This document shows, piece after piece, positions 9,215 to 15,771 of a DNA stretch of 27,007 nt (position 1 is the stretch's first letter; every line of letters begins with the position of its first letter). Source of the stretch: an uncultured Collinsella sp. (GTDB lineage: Bacteria > Actinomycetota > Coriobacteriia > Coriobacteriales > Coriobacteriaceae); assembly GCA_900551365.1 (NCBI GenBank), contig URVZ01000017.1:1-27007 (forward strand), read 5' to 3'. Position numbers and translations under genes: made by a program. The notes under the pieces were generated by a model. That model was not told where the DNA came from, made no database searches, and worked only from the letters and a program-made list of their open reading frames with translations.

Positions 9215-9261
9215 TCGATAGTCTCTCAAGGGAATCGCGTCACGCTTTGAAGGCTCGAAAC

Positions 9262-9461
9262 GGGATGTGGTTTCCGAAACAGGGGCCGTTGGGAAACGGT
9301 GTCCCGGAATGGGCGTCCAGAGTGGGACGCGCTTTCCGCGAGAGACCCGTTGCGGAAACCACTTCCCAGAATCTGCGTTCAAAACGGGACGCAGTTTCCG
9401 CAAGGAGGTCCTGGGGGAAACCGTGCCCCGTTCTGATCCGAAATTCTGGGACAGGCTTCCG
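9262..9461. repeat. Tandem palindromic repeats with exact 62-bp period
   Basis: The motif GGGA(Y)G-N-TTTCCG recurs at 9262, 9324, 9386 and, in shortened form, at 9448: three exact steps of 62 bases. The complementary half, GGAAAC...TCCC or CCCC, recurs at 9291, 9353 and 9415, again 62 apart. Each unit can therefore fold as an imperfect stem of about 14 pairs. A second palindrome, GCGTCC-N6-GGACGC (9314-9330) or its near copy CTGCGTTC-N6-GGACGCAG (9373-9394), spans the unit boundaries. Units have diverged but spacing has not. As 62 is not a multiple of three, coding repeats are unlikely. It resembles REP/BIME-type clusters and fills most of the 343-base gap between convergent genes. Confidence 0.75.
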
Positions 9462-9472
9462 CTTCAAACAGA

Positions 9473-9515
9473 AGAAGGCGCGCTGCCTGCGGTTGATGCA
9501 GGCAGCGCGCCTTTT
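9473..9515. terminator. Strong two-way terminator between convergent genes
   Basis: A perfect 14-bp GC-rich stem (9477-9490 with 9498-9511) has a seven-base loop. On the plus strand it is followed by CTTTT, on the minus strand by TTCTTCTG. It can end both the antiporter transcript and the SDR transcript. Confidence 0.85.
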
Positions 9516-9557
9516 GCGTTGAGCAATGTTGAGGCTAGGAGTCGTGGCTTGCGACCT

Positions 9558-10307
9558 TTAGGAGCGGGCGGCTCCGTCGACGGGGAGGATGGCGCCCGTG
9601 ACATAGGAGGACATGTCGCTTGCCAAGAAGACAAAGGCGTTGGCGACATCCTCGGGCTCGCCCATGCGACCCAGCGGAATGGTGGCGATGATGGGCTTGA
9701 TGACCTCTTCGGGCAGGTTGGCGACCATATCGGTCTTGGTTACGCCTGGGGCGACGGCGTTGACGCGAATACCCATGGGGGCGAGCTCGCGCGAGAGCGA
9801 CTGGACCATTCCGTTGACGGCAAACTTGGACGTGGGGTAGCCGACGCCAGAGGGCTGGCCGTACTTGGCGACCATCGAGCTTGTGGTAGTGATGGTGCCG
9901 CCGTGGCCGGCCTCGGTCATGATCTTGGCGGCAGCCTGGTGGCCATTAAAGACAGCGACGACGTTAAGGTCCATGACCTTTGCGAACTCCTCGGCCGTGT
10001 AGTCCAAAAGGGGCGAGCGCTGGGAGATGCCGGCGTTGTTGACGACCGTATCGAGACCGCCCATGTCGGCTGCAGCCTGGGTAAAGGCCTCGGTCACGGC
10101 CTCGAGCGAGGTGAGGTCGCAGGAACGGCCCCAGACCTTGGCGTCGGGATAGACGGCTGTCAGCTTCTCAACGGCTGCATCGGCAGTCTCCTGGCGCGAG
10201 CCAAAGACGGTGACGGCGGCACCCTCCTCGATAAAACGGCAGGCGATGGCATAGCCGATACCGCGCGTGCCTCCGGTGACGATTGCTTTCTTGCCCTCGA
10301 GCAACAT
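9558..10307 (-). CDS. SDR-family NAD(P)-dependent oxidoreductase (FabG-like)
   Basis: The 249-residue protein is a classical short-chain dehydrogenase/reductase. It shows the cofactor loop TGGTRGIG (11-18), NNAG (90-93), catalytic S144, Y157 and K161 (YPTSK), and the C-terminal VTGAILPVDG. An arginine after the second strand (GSR, about 36-38) suggests NADP(H). ATG at 10307 follows GGAGG with good spacing. It lies downstream of hom on the same strand but hom has its own terminator. It is close to FabG/3-oxoacyl-ACP reductase, but no fatty-acid genes are near, so it may act on a sugar, steroid or other hydroxyl substrate. The reaction class is firm; the substrate is unknown. Confidence 0.88.
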   Translation of the reverse strand: MLLEGKKAIVTGGTRGIGYAIACRFIEEGAAVTVFGSRQETADAAVEKLTAVYPDAKVWGRSCDLTSLEAVTEAFTQAAADMGGLDTVVNNAGISQRSPLLDYTAEEFAKVMDLNVVAVFNGHQAAAKIMTEAGHGGTITTTSSMVAKYGQPSGVGYPTSKFAVNGMVQSLSRELAPMGIRVNAVAPGVTKTDMVANLPEEVIKPIIATIPLGRMGEPEDVANAFVFLASDMSSYVTGAILPVDGAARS

Positions 10308-10456
10308 GGTGCCTCCATTCTTCGGGGGTGGACGTACGCAGCACAGCGTAGCGGTAGCCGGAATCGGCCGCGTTTGCATATCGGTGAACGGTAGCCCGCG
10401 TTACCGATGAGCGGCTCGCGCAAATGTGCTCTGCCGTTGTGCTTAGGGCAGGAGAC

Positions 10457-10490
10457 AAAAGGGCTCCCGTCCCACATCGGACGGGAGCCC
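10457..10490 (-). terminator. Rho-independent terminator of hom
   Basis: A perfect 12-bp stem (10461-10472 with 10479-10490), six-base loop, followed on the minus strand by TTTTGTC. It is 31 bases after the hom stop codon. Confidence 0.85.
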
Positions 10491-10521
10491 TCAAAGCGCG
10501 TATTGCTAGGCGATTGATGGG

Positions 10522-11865
10522 TTAGTTGGCCATGACGCCTTCGGTCCAGGCCTCTACGTCCTCGATACGCAGGACGTTGGCGACCTCGGCAACGCAGTCG
10601 ACGCCGGCAAGCTCGGCGGCGGCAGCCTGGACGTCCTTCTCGAGCGCGCGGTGCGTCAGGAAGATGACCGAGCAGGCATCGCTGACGTCCGACTTGCCGT
10701 CCTCGACCTGGTTGATGAGCGAGATCGAAATGTTGTGCTTGGCAAAGATGTCGACCGTCTCGGACAGGGCACCCACGCGGTCGGCGACCTTCAGGCGCAC
10801 ATAGTACTTAGTATGAAGCTCGTCCATGGGCTTAAAGGCGAGGTTGTGACCATAGGGCTCAATCTCGGGCAGCGGAGCCACGCCGCGGCTGATCTGCTCG
10901 GAGAGCGACAGGATATCGCCCACGACGGCGCTCGCGGTGGGGAAGGAGCCTGCGCCGGCACCGTAGAACATGGTCTCGCCCACGGCGTCGCCTACCACGT
11001 AGACGGCGTTCATGGCGCCGTTGACCTTGGCGAGCATATGGTCTGCCGGGATGAGCGTGGGATGCACGCGGACGTCGACGCCGGCGTCGGTGTTGCGGGC
11101 GATGCCGAGCAGCTTAATGGTGTAGCCGAGCTCGCGGGCCTGGGCGATGTCCTCGGCGCCGATGGTACGGATGCCCTGCTGGTACACATCGTCGGTGGTA
11201 ACGCGGGTGCCAAAGCCGATGGAGGCGAGAATCGCCGTCTTGCTGGCGGCGTCGAAGCCGTCGACGTCGGCGGACGGGTCGGCCTCGGCATAGCCCTTGG
11301 CCTGCGCGTCGGCAAGCACGTCGGCGTAATCGGCGCCCTCGGCGTCCATGCGCGACAGGATATAGTTGGTGGTACCGTTGAGAATGCCGGCGATGGTCAG
11401 GATTTTGTTGCCCACCAGGTCGTGCTCGAGTGTGCTGACGATGGGGATACCGCCGCCGCAGCTTGCCTCGCACTTAATCTGCACGCCGCACGCGCGTGCC
11501 TTCTCGGCGAGCGTCTCGACATGACGGCCCAGCAGGGCCTTGTTGGCAGAGACGACGTGCTTGCCGTTCTCGAAGGCGGTGGTGAAGATCTCGGTCGCGG
11601 GGTGCTCGCCGCCGATGAGCTCGACGACAATATCGACGGCGGGGTCGGTGACGACGTCGTGCCAGTCACTCGTAAAGGCCTCGCGCTCAATGCCTGCCGC
11701 CTCGGCCTGCTCCCAAGCAAGCGCGCAGGCGCGGGTCAGCTTAAGGTCGATGCCGTAGGCTGCAAGGTACTCATCGTGGTGGCTCTTGATCAGACAGGCC
11801 ACGCCGCCGCCGACGGTTCCCAGACCGATCAGACCGACGTTCACGGTGCGCAGGGGTTCGCTCAT
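10522..11865 (-). CDS. hom: Homoserine dehydrogenase with ACT domain
   Basis: The 447-residue enzyme reduces aspartate semialdehyde to homoserine, the branch to threonine and methionine. Order of domains: Rossmann domain with GLGTVGGG (14-21); SANKALLGRH; catalytic region with GGGIPIV, NGTTNYIL and EADPSADVDGFDAASK, which carries the acidic and lysine residues of the family; and a C-terminal ACT domain beginning near YYVRLKVADRVGALSET, the usual site of threonine feedback. It is complete and not fused to aspartokinase. ATG at 11865 follows AAGGAG. No thrB or thrC gene is adjacent. A TAGAAT -10 lies upstream, and no T-box or leader peptide is seen. Confidence 0.95.
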   Translation of the reverse strand: MSEPLRTVNVGLIGLGTVGGGVACLIKSHHDEYLAAYGIDLKLTRACALAWEQAEAAGIEREAFTSDWHDVVTDPAVDIVVELIGGEHPATEIFTTAFENGKHVVSANKALLGRHVETLAEKARACGVQIKCEASCGGGIPIVSTLEHDLVGNKILTIAGILNGTTNYILSRMDAEGADYADVLADAQAKGYAEADPSADVDGFDAASKTAILASIGFGTRVTTDDVYQQGIRTIGAEDIAQARELGYTIKLLGIARNTDAGVDVRVHPTLIPADHMLAKVNGAMNAVYVVGDAVGETMFYGAGAGSFPTASAVVGDILSLSEQISRGVAPLPEIEPYGHNLAFKPMDELHTKYYVRLKVADRVGALSETVDIFAKHNISISLINQVEDGKSDVSDACSVIFLTHRALEKDVQAAAAELAGVDCVAEVANVLRIEDVEAWTEGVMAN

Positions 11866-11919
11866 AGATAGCTCCTTCGTGCATCTTATGGATGGATTAA
11901 CCGCTTAAAGGTTGAGTGC

Positions 11920-11925
11920 ATTCTA
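11920..11925 (-). promoter_or_regulatory. Probable -10 of hom
   Basis: TAGAAT on the minus strand, five of six to consensus, lies about 55 bases before the hom ATG. The -35 position has no convincing hexamer. Confidence 0.35.
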
Positions 11926-11983
11926 GCGTGAACCGAGGGCGTATGCTCGCCAGGCAACAGGAGTCGCACAAAACGGCACCCCC

Positions 11984-12047
11984 GAAACGCTGCGGAAACA
12001 TTGGAAACACGCTCGCTACAAACGAACTTCCGTAACAAACTGTCAAC
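11984..12047 (+). promoter_or_regulatory. GAAAC repeats upstream of first livJ gene
   Basis: Three GAAAC copies lie at 11984, 11995 and 12004 (gaps of 6 and 4 bases), then GTAAC-N6-TCAAC at 12032-12047. CGGAAACATT (11993-12002) recurs exactly upstream of the second livJ gene (13344-13353). The pattern recalls GlnR sites (GTnAC-N6-GAAAC) but is less exact than the downstream copy. The block lies between divergent hom and livJ, so it could act on either gene. No clear promoter hexamers were found for livJ here. Confidence 0.28.
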
Positions 12048-12115
12048 GTTTGCACCATAAGGTTTGCCCTGTACCGCAAGACGGCCGCACCGCGGCCAGC
12101 GAAAAGGGGGACACC

Positions 12116-13282
12116 ATGTTTAGCATCAACAACGTACTTAACCGCAGGAGTTTCTTGGCTGGCGCCGCGGCGTTCGGTAGCACCGCGGCACTCGCTGGTT
12201 GCTCGTCGGGTGGCTCGGACGGCGGCTCCGCCGATGACGGCAAGACCTTCAAGATCGGTGTCATCGGCCCTCTGACCGGCGCCGCGGCAACCTATGGCGT
12301 TTCGGCCGAGAAGGGTGCCAAGCTCGCCGCCAAGGATTTTTCGACCAAGGACCTCAAGCTCTCGCTTAAGTCCGAGGACGACGTCGCTGACGGCGAGAAG
12401 GCCATCAACGCCTTCAATACCTTGTGCGACTGGGGCATGCAGGCGCTCGTCGGCCCCGTCACCACCGGTGCCGCCGTCGCTGTCTCGGGCGAGATCGCCG
12501 ACGATATGCTCATGGTCACGCCCTCGGCCTCGTCGCTCGACGCTACCAAGGATAAGACCACGGTTTTCCAGGTTTGCTTCACCGATCCCACCATGGGCGC
12601 CAGCGCCGCGAAGTTCTTGGCCGAGAAGTACGCGGATGCCAAGATCGCCCTGTTCTACAACTCCGGCGATACGTATAGCTCGGGCGTTGCCGACGCTTTT
12701 GCCGAGCAGGCCAAGGCGTCCAAGCTCGACATCGTCGATACCGAGACCTTTAAGGACGACTCTTCCACAAGCTTTACCAACCAGCTCACCAAGGCCAAGG
12801 AGGCCGGCGCCACGCTCATCTTTGCGCCGATCTACTACACGCCGGCGTCCGTTTTGCTCAAGAACGCCAAGGACATGGGCTACGACATGGCCCTCATGGG
12901 TACCGACGGCATGGACGGCCTGCTCTCTGTGGAAGGCTTCGATACCTCTCTTGCCGAGGGCGTACTGCTCATGACCCCGTTTTCGGCTGACGATGAGAAG
13001 AATGCCGACTTCGTCAAGGCCTATAAGGATGCCTACGACGAGACGCCCAACCAGTTTGCCGCTGACGCTTACGATTGCGTCCACGCAATCGTCGAGGCTA
13101 TCGATAGGGCGGGGATTGACATTTCGGCCGACGGTGCCGACATTGCCGGCGACCTTGCCAAGGCCATGCGCAAGATCAAGATCGAGGGCCTGACAGGCGA
13201 GCTGACGTGGAATGACGAGGGCCAGGTCGAAAAGCCCACCACAGCCTATGTGATTCAGGGCGGCAAGTACATCGCCGCCTAA
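12116..13282 (+). CDS. livJ: Branched-chain amino-acid-type ABC binding lipoprotein, copy 1
   Basis: The 388-residue protein is a Leu/Ile/Val-type periplasmic-binding-protein-like receptor (type I fold). The N-terminus NRRSFLAGAAAFGSTAALAGC carries a twin-arginine-like motif and a lipobox with C29 as the lipid-modified cysteine, so it should be anchored outside the membrane after folding. The mature part starts with a SGGSDGGSADD linker and FKIGVIGPLTGAAATYG, the standard start of the family. A close paralogue follows, then the matching permeases and ATPases. ATG at 12116 follows GAAAAGGGGG; a GC hairpin (12083-12097) lies just before that site. An upstream frame extension lacks a signal. The ligand is inferred from family and gene order; other amino acids or amides are possible. 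Confidence 0.9.
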   Translation: MFSINNVLNRRSFLAGAAAFGSTAALAGCSSGGSDGGSADDGKTFKIGVIGPLTGAAATYGVSAEKGAKLAAKDFSTKDLKLSLKSEDDVADGEKAINAFNTLCDWGMQALVGPVTTGAAVAVSGEIADDMLMVTPSASSLDATKDKTTVFQVCFTDPTMGASAAKFLAEKYADAKIALFYNSGDTYSSGVADAFAEQAKASKLDIVDTETFKDDSSTSFTNQLTKAKEAGATLIFAPIYYTPASVLLKNAKDMGYDMALMGTDGMDGLLSVEGFDTSLAEGVLLMTPFSADDEKNADFVKAYKDAYDETPNQFAADAYDCVHAIVEAIDRAGIDISADGADIAGDLAKAMRKIKIEGLTGELTWNDEGQVEKPTTAYVIQGGKYIAA

Positions 13283-13334
13283 GTGCGCATAAAGCGCGAC
13301 CGGTGAGGCTGTTTTATTCAGGGCAGGGACGCCT

Positions 13335-13361
13335 GTAACAGAACGGAAACATTACTTTCAC
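13335..13361 (+). promoter_or_regulatory. GlnR-box-like site upstream of second livJ gene
   Basis: GTAAC (13335-13339), six bases, GAAAC (13346-13350), six bases, then TTCAC (13357-13361). The first two elements match the actinobacterial GlnR a-site/b-site consensus GTnAC-N6-GAAAC exactly, and the third keeps TnAC. An overlapping 8-base inverted repeat ATTACTTT/AAAGTAAT (13351-13358, 13385-13392) is also present. The match is seen; GlnR binding and even the presence of GlnR in this organism are unproven. Confidence 0.35.
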
Positions 13362-13417
13362 ACAATAAAGTGGCATTACTGCATAAAGTAATAGAAATAC
13401 GCAGAATTATGGATAAA

Positions 13418-13447
13418 TGGACAAATCCAAAGAAAAGTTGAAATAAT
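13418..13447 (+). promoter_or_regulatory. Probable promoter of second livJ and the liv operon
   Basis: TGGACA (13418-13423), 18-base spacer, AATAAT (13442-13447): each hexamer is one base off consensus. It lies in a clearly AT-rich island (about 13340-13475) within GC-rich surroundings. Transcription would start near 13454, giving a leader of about 100 bases. An alternative TTGAAA at 13438 has no good -10 partner. Confidence 0.4.
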
Positions 13448-13486
13448 CGCCACTTTCCTTAACTAAAGCGTCTAGTATTTTGCGAA

Positions 13487-13532
13487 CGCCGAACACGGCG
13501 AAGGATGGCCTGTCGGGTAACCGAAACCCGAC
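13487..13532 (+). other. Two small hairpins in the leader of second livJ
   Basis: CGCCG-AACA-CGGCG (13487-13500) and GTCGGGT-N7-ACCCGAC (13512-13532) are perfect short stems, the second ending about eight bases before the AGAGGAGAG ribosome site. They may stabilise the 5' end or affect translation. I do not recognise a riboswitch class. Confidence 0.4.
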
Positions 13533-13553
13533 GAGATTTGAGAGGAGAGCCGC

Positions 13554-14741
13554 ATGTCGAGCCTCACCGGTAAGTCATTGAACCCTGTTATGAATCGCAG
13601 GAGCGTTATCGCGAGCGCAGCAGGTCTGGGGGCGATGTCCATTCTAGCTGGTTGCTCCTCCAACGGCGGCGACAGCGGTTCCGCTTCAAGCGACGCTTCG
13701 TTTAAGATCGGTACCATCGGCCCGCTGACCGGCGCCAACGCGTCCTACGGCAAGTCCGTTACCCAGGGTGTCGAGCTTGGCTGCAAGGATTTCTCGACCA
13801 AGGAGCTGCCGCTTGCCAGCAAGGCCGAGGATGACCAGGCCGACGGCGAGAAGGCCGTCAACGCCTTCAACACCCTGCTCGACTGGGGCATGCAGGCCCT
13901 CGTCGGCCCGACCACCACGGGTGCGTCGGTTGCCGTTGCCGCCGAGTGCGGTAACGACCCCAAGACGTTCATGATCACCCCGTCCGCGTCCTCCGAGGAC
14001 GTCACCGACGGCAAGGATTGCGTCTTCCAGGTTTGCTTCACCGACCCCAACCAGGGTGTCAACGCTGCCAAGTTCCTGGCGCAGAAGTATGCGGACGAGA
14101 AGTTCGTGCTGTTCTATAACTCCGGCGACGCCTATTCTTCGGGCATCGCAGATTCCTTTAAGGCCCAGGCCGCTGAGTCCAAGCTCGAGATTGTCGACGA
14201 GGAGACCTTTAAGGACGACTCCGCCACGAGCTTTACCAACCAGCTGACCAAGGCCAAGCAGGCCGGCGCCACCATGATCTTTGCGCCGATCTACTACACG
14301 CCGGCGTCCGTCCTGCTCAAGAACGCCAAGGACATGGGCTACGACGTCAAGATGATGGGCTGCGACGGCATGGACGGCATCCTGGGCGTTGAGGGCTTCG
14401 ATACCTCTCTTGCTGAGGGTCTGCTGCTCATGACCCCGTTCTCCGCCGACGACGAGAAGAACGCCGACTTCGTTAACGCTTACAAGGATAAGTACGGCGA
14501 TACCCCCGACCAGTTTGCCGCCGACGCCTACGACGGCGTGCACGCGGTGGCCGAGGCCGTCAAGGAGGCCGGTCTTGGTGTCGACGCCGATCCGACCGAG
14601 GTCGCCGAGAAGCTGTCCAAGGCTATGCTCAAGATTACCGTTGACGGTCTGACCGGCAAGCTCACTTGGAACGATAAGGGCCAGGTCCAGAAGGAGCCCA
14701 CGGCGTACGTCATCACCGACGGCAAGTACGTACAGGCCTAA
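13554..14741 (+). CDS. livJ: Branched-chain amino-acid-type ABC binding lipoprotein, copy 2
   Basis: A 395-residue paralogue of the preceding gene, with the same layout: NRRSVIASAAGLGAMSILAGC with lipobox C34, a serine/glycine linker, then FKIGTIGPLTGANASYG. It aligns with copy 1 over its full length; the segment encoding YYTPASVLLKNAKDMGYD is almost identical in DNA as well (67 of 69 bases). This marks a tandem duplication, perhaps with later conversion. The twin-arginine motif is less canonical than in copy 1 (V-I instead of F-L). ATG at 13554 follows AGAGGAGAG; an internal ATG right before NRRS is a less likely start. It has its own promoter region and precedes livHMGF, so it is probably the main receptor of the operon. 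Confidence 0.9.
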   Translation: MSSLTGKSLNPVMNRRSVIASAAGLGAMSILAGCSSNGGDSGSASSDASFKIGTIGPLTGANASYGKSVTQGVELGCKDFSTKELPLASKAEDDQADGEKAVNAFNTLLDWGMQALVGPTTTGASVAVAAECGNDPKTFMITPSASSEDVTDGKDCVFQVCFTDPNQGVNAAKFLAQKYADEKFVLFYNSGDAYSSGIADSFKAQAAESKLEIVDEETFKDDSATSFTNQLTKAKQAGATMIFAPIYYTPASVLLKNAKDMGYDVKMMGCDGMDGILGVEGFDTSLAEGLLLMTPFSADDEKNADFVNAYKDKYGDTPDQFAADAYDGVHAVAEAVKEAGLGVDADPTEVAEKLSKAMLKITVDGLTGKLTWNDKGQVQKEPTAYVITDGKYVQA

Positions 14742-14772
14742 TTGGCCGCCTTACATAGAGCGGTTTTGATCC

Positions 14773-14834
14773 CAAGCAGGGGAGGTTTTGGCCTTCCCTG
14801 CTTGCTTGGTATCTAGGGACAGTGTAACGTCCCT
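14773..14834 (+). terminator. Hairpin pair between livJ and livH (attenuator or mRNA stabiliser)
   Basis: A 13-bp stem with one G-T pair (14773-14785 with 14792-14804, loop TTTTGG) is followed by AGGGAC-N8-GTCCCT (14815-14834) and then GTTTCAT. Neither has a full T-run. In binding-protein operons such a hairpin often protects or partly terminates the message, so that the receptor is made in excess of the permease. That role is inferred here from position. Confidence 0.45.
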
Positions 14835-14880
14835 GTTTCATACATTAACTGGAAACCTATTCGAAAGGGGGATGTGGAAC

Positions 14881-15762
14881 ATGACGGTCTTTATCCAATA
14901 CCTGGTCAACGGCCTGTCCATGGGCAGCGTCTACGCCATCATCGCGTTGGGCTACACCATGGTCTACGGTATCGCCAAGATGCTCAACTTCGCTCACGGC
15001 GATGTCATCATGGTCGGTGCCTATGTCTCGTTCTGCGCCACGTCGTATCTCGGCCTCCCGGGCTGGGCATCTGTAGTTCTCTCTTGTGTGGTCTGCACGG
15101 TTCTCGGTGTTCTCATCGAGGGTCTGGCCTATAAGCCGCTGCGCCAAGCAGGCCCGCTGGCCGTTCTGATCACGGCCATCGGCGTGTCTTACTTCCTGCA
15201 GAACGCCGCGCAGCTTCTGTGGGGCGCCACGCCCAAGAACTTCACTTCGCTCGTCACCTTCCCGGTGCCGGAGTTCTTGGCCAAGTTTAACGTAAGCGCC
15301 GTCTCGCTCGTCACCATCGTCGCCTGCCTGGTTATCATGGCCGGCCTGATGTTCTTTACAGGTAAGACCAAGATGGGCAAGGCCATGCGCGCCGTGTCCG
15401 AGGACAAGGCCGCCGCTCAGCTCATGGGCATCAACGTCAACCGCACCATCTCGATGACGTTCGCCATCGGCTCCGCCCTCGCTGCCATCGCCGGCGTGCT
15501 CCTGTGCTCCTACTCGCCGGTGTTGCAGCCCACCACGGGCGCCATGCCTGGCATCAAGGCCTTCGACGCTGCCGTTTTCGGCGGCATCGGTTCCATCCCC
15601 GGTGCCTTTGTCGGTGGTATTCTCATCGGCATCATCGAGGCGATGGCGCAGGCTTACATTTCCACGAGCCTTGCCAACTCCATCGTCTTTGGTGTTTTGA
15701 TCATCGTCCTGCTCGTCAAGCCTGCCGGCCTCTTGGGCAAGTACGTCCCCGAGAAGGTGTAG
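14881..15762 (+). CDS. livH: Branched-chain amino-acid ABC permease LivH
   Basis: The 293-residue integral membrane protein is the LivH half of the translocation channel. It opens with FIQYLVNGLSMGSVYAIIAL and GYTMVYGIAKMLNFAHGD, hallmark LivH text, and ends with FGGIGSIPGAFVGGILIG before the last helices. About eight membrane segments are visible. ATG at 14881 has AAAGGGGG ten bases upstream; the ATG at 14872 sits almost on that site and is less likely. It is the first of four tightly packed genes livH-livM-livG-livF and pairs with LivM. Confidence 0.93.
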   Translation: MTVFIQYLVNGLSMGSVYAIIALGYTMVYGIAKMLNFAHGDVIMVGAYVSFCATSYLGLPGWASVVLSCVVCTVLGVLIEGLAYKPLRQAGPLAVLITAIGVSYFLQNAAQLLWGATPKNFTSLVTFPVPEFLAKFNVSAVSLVTIVACLVIMAGLMFFTGKTKMGKAMRAVSEDKAAAQLMGINVNRTISMTFAIGSALAAIAGVLLCSYSPVLQPTTGAMPGIKAFDAAVFGGIGSIPGAFVGGILIGIIEAMAQAYISTSLANSIVFGVLIIVLLVKPAGLLGKYVPEKV

Positions 15763-15771
15763 GTGAGCGTT

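Noticed and set aside
9262..9461. The 62-bp periodic array as a CRISPR
   Set aside because: The period would fit a repeat plus spacer, but no part of the unit is identical between copies, similarity runs through the whole unit, there are fewer than four full units and no cas gene is present.
11866..12115. T-box or threonine attenuator for hom
   Set aside because: No T-box sequence, no leader peptide rich in Thr/Ile and no terminator/antiterminator pair is visible in the hom leader.
13283..13553. A riboswitch before the second livJ
   Set aside because: Two hairpins exist but no conserved core of a known class (such as glycine, lysine or SAM) could be recognised.
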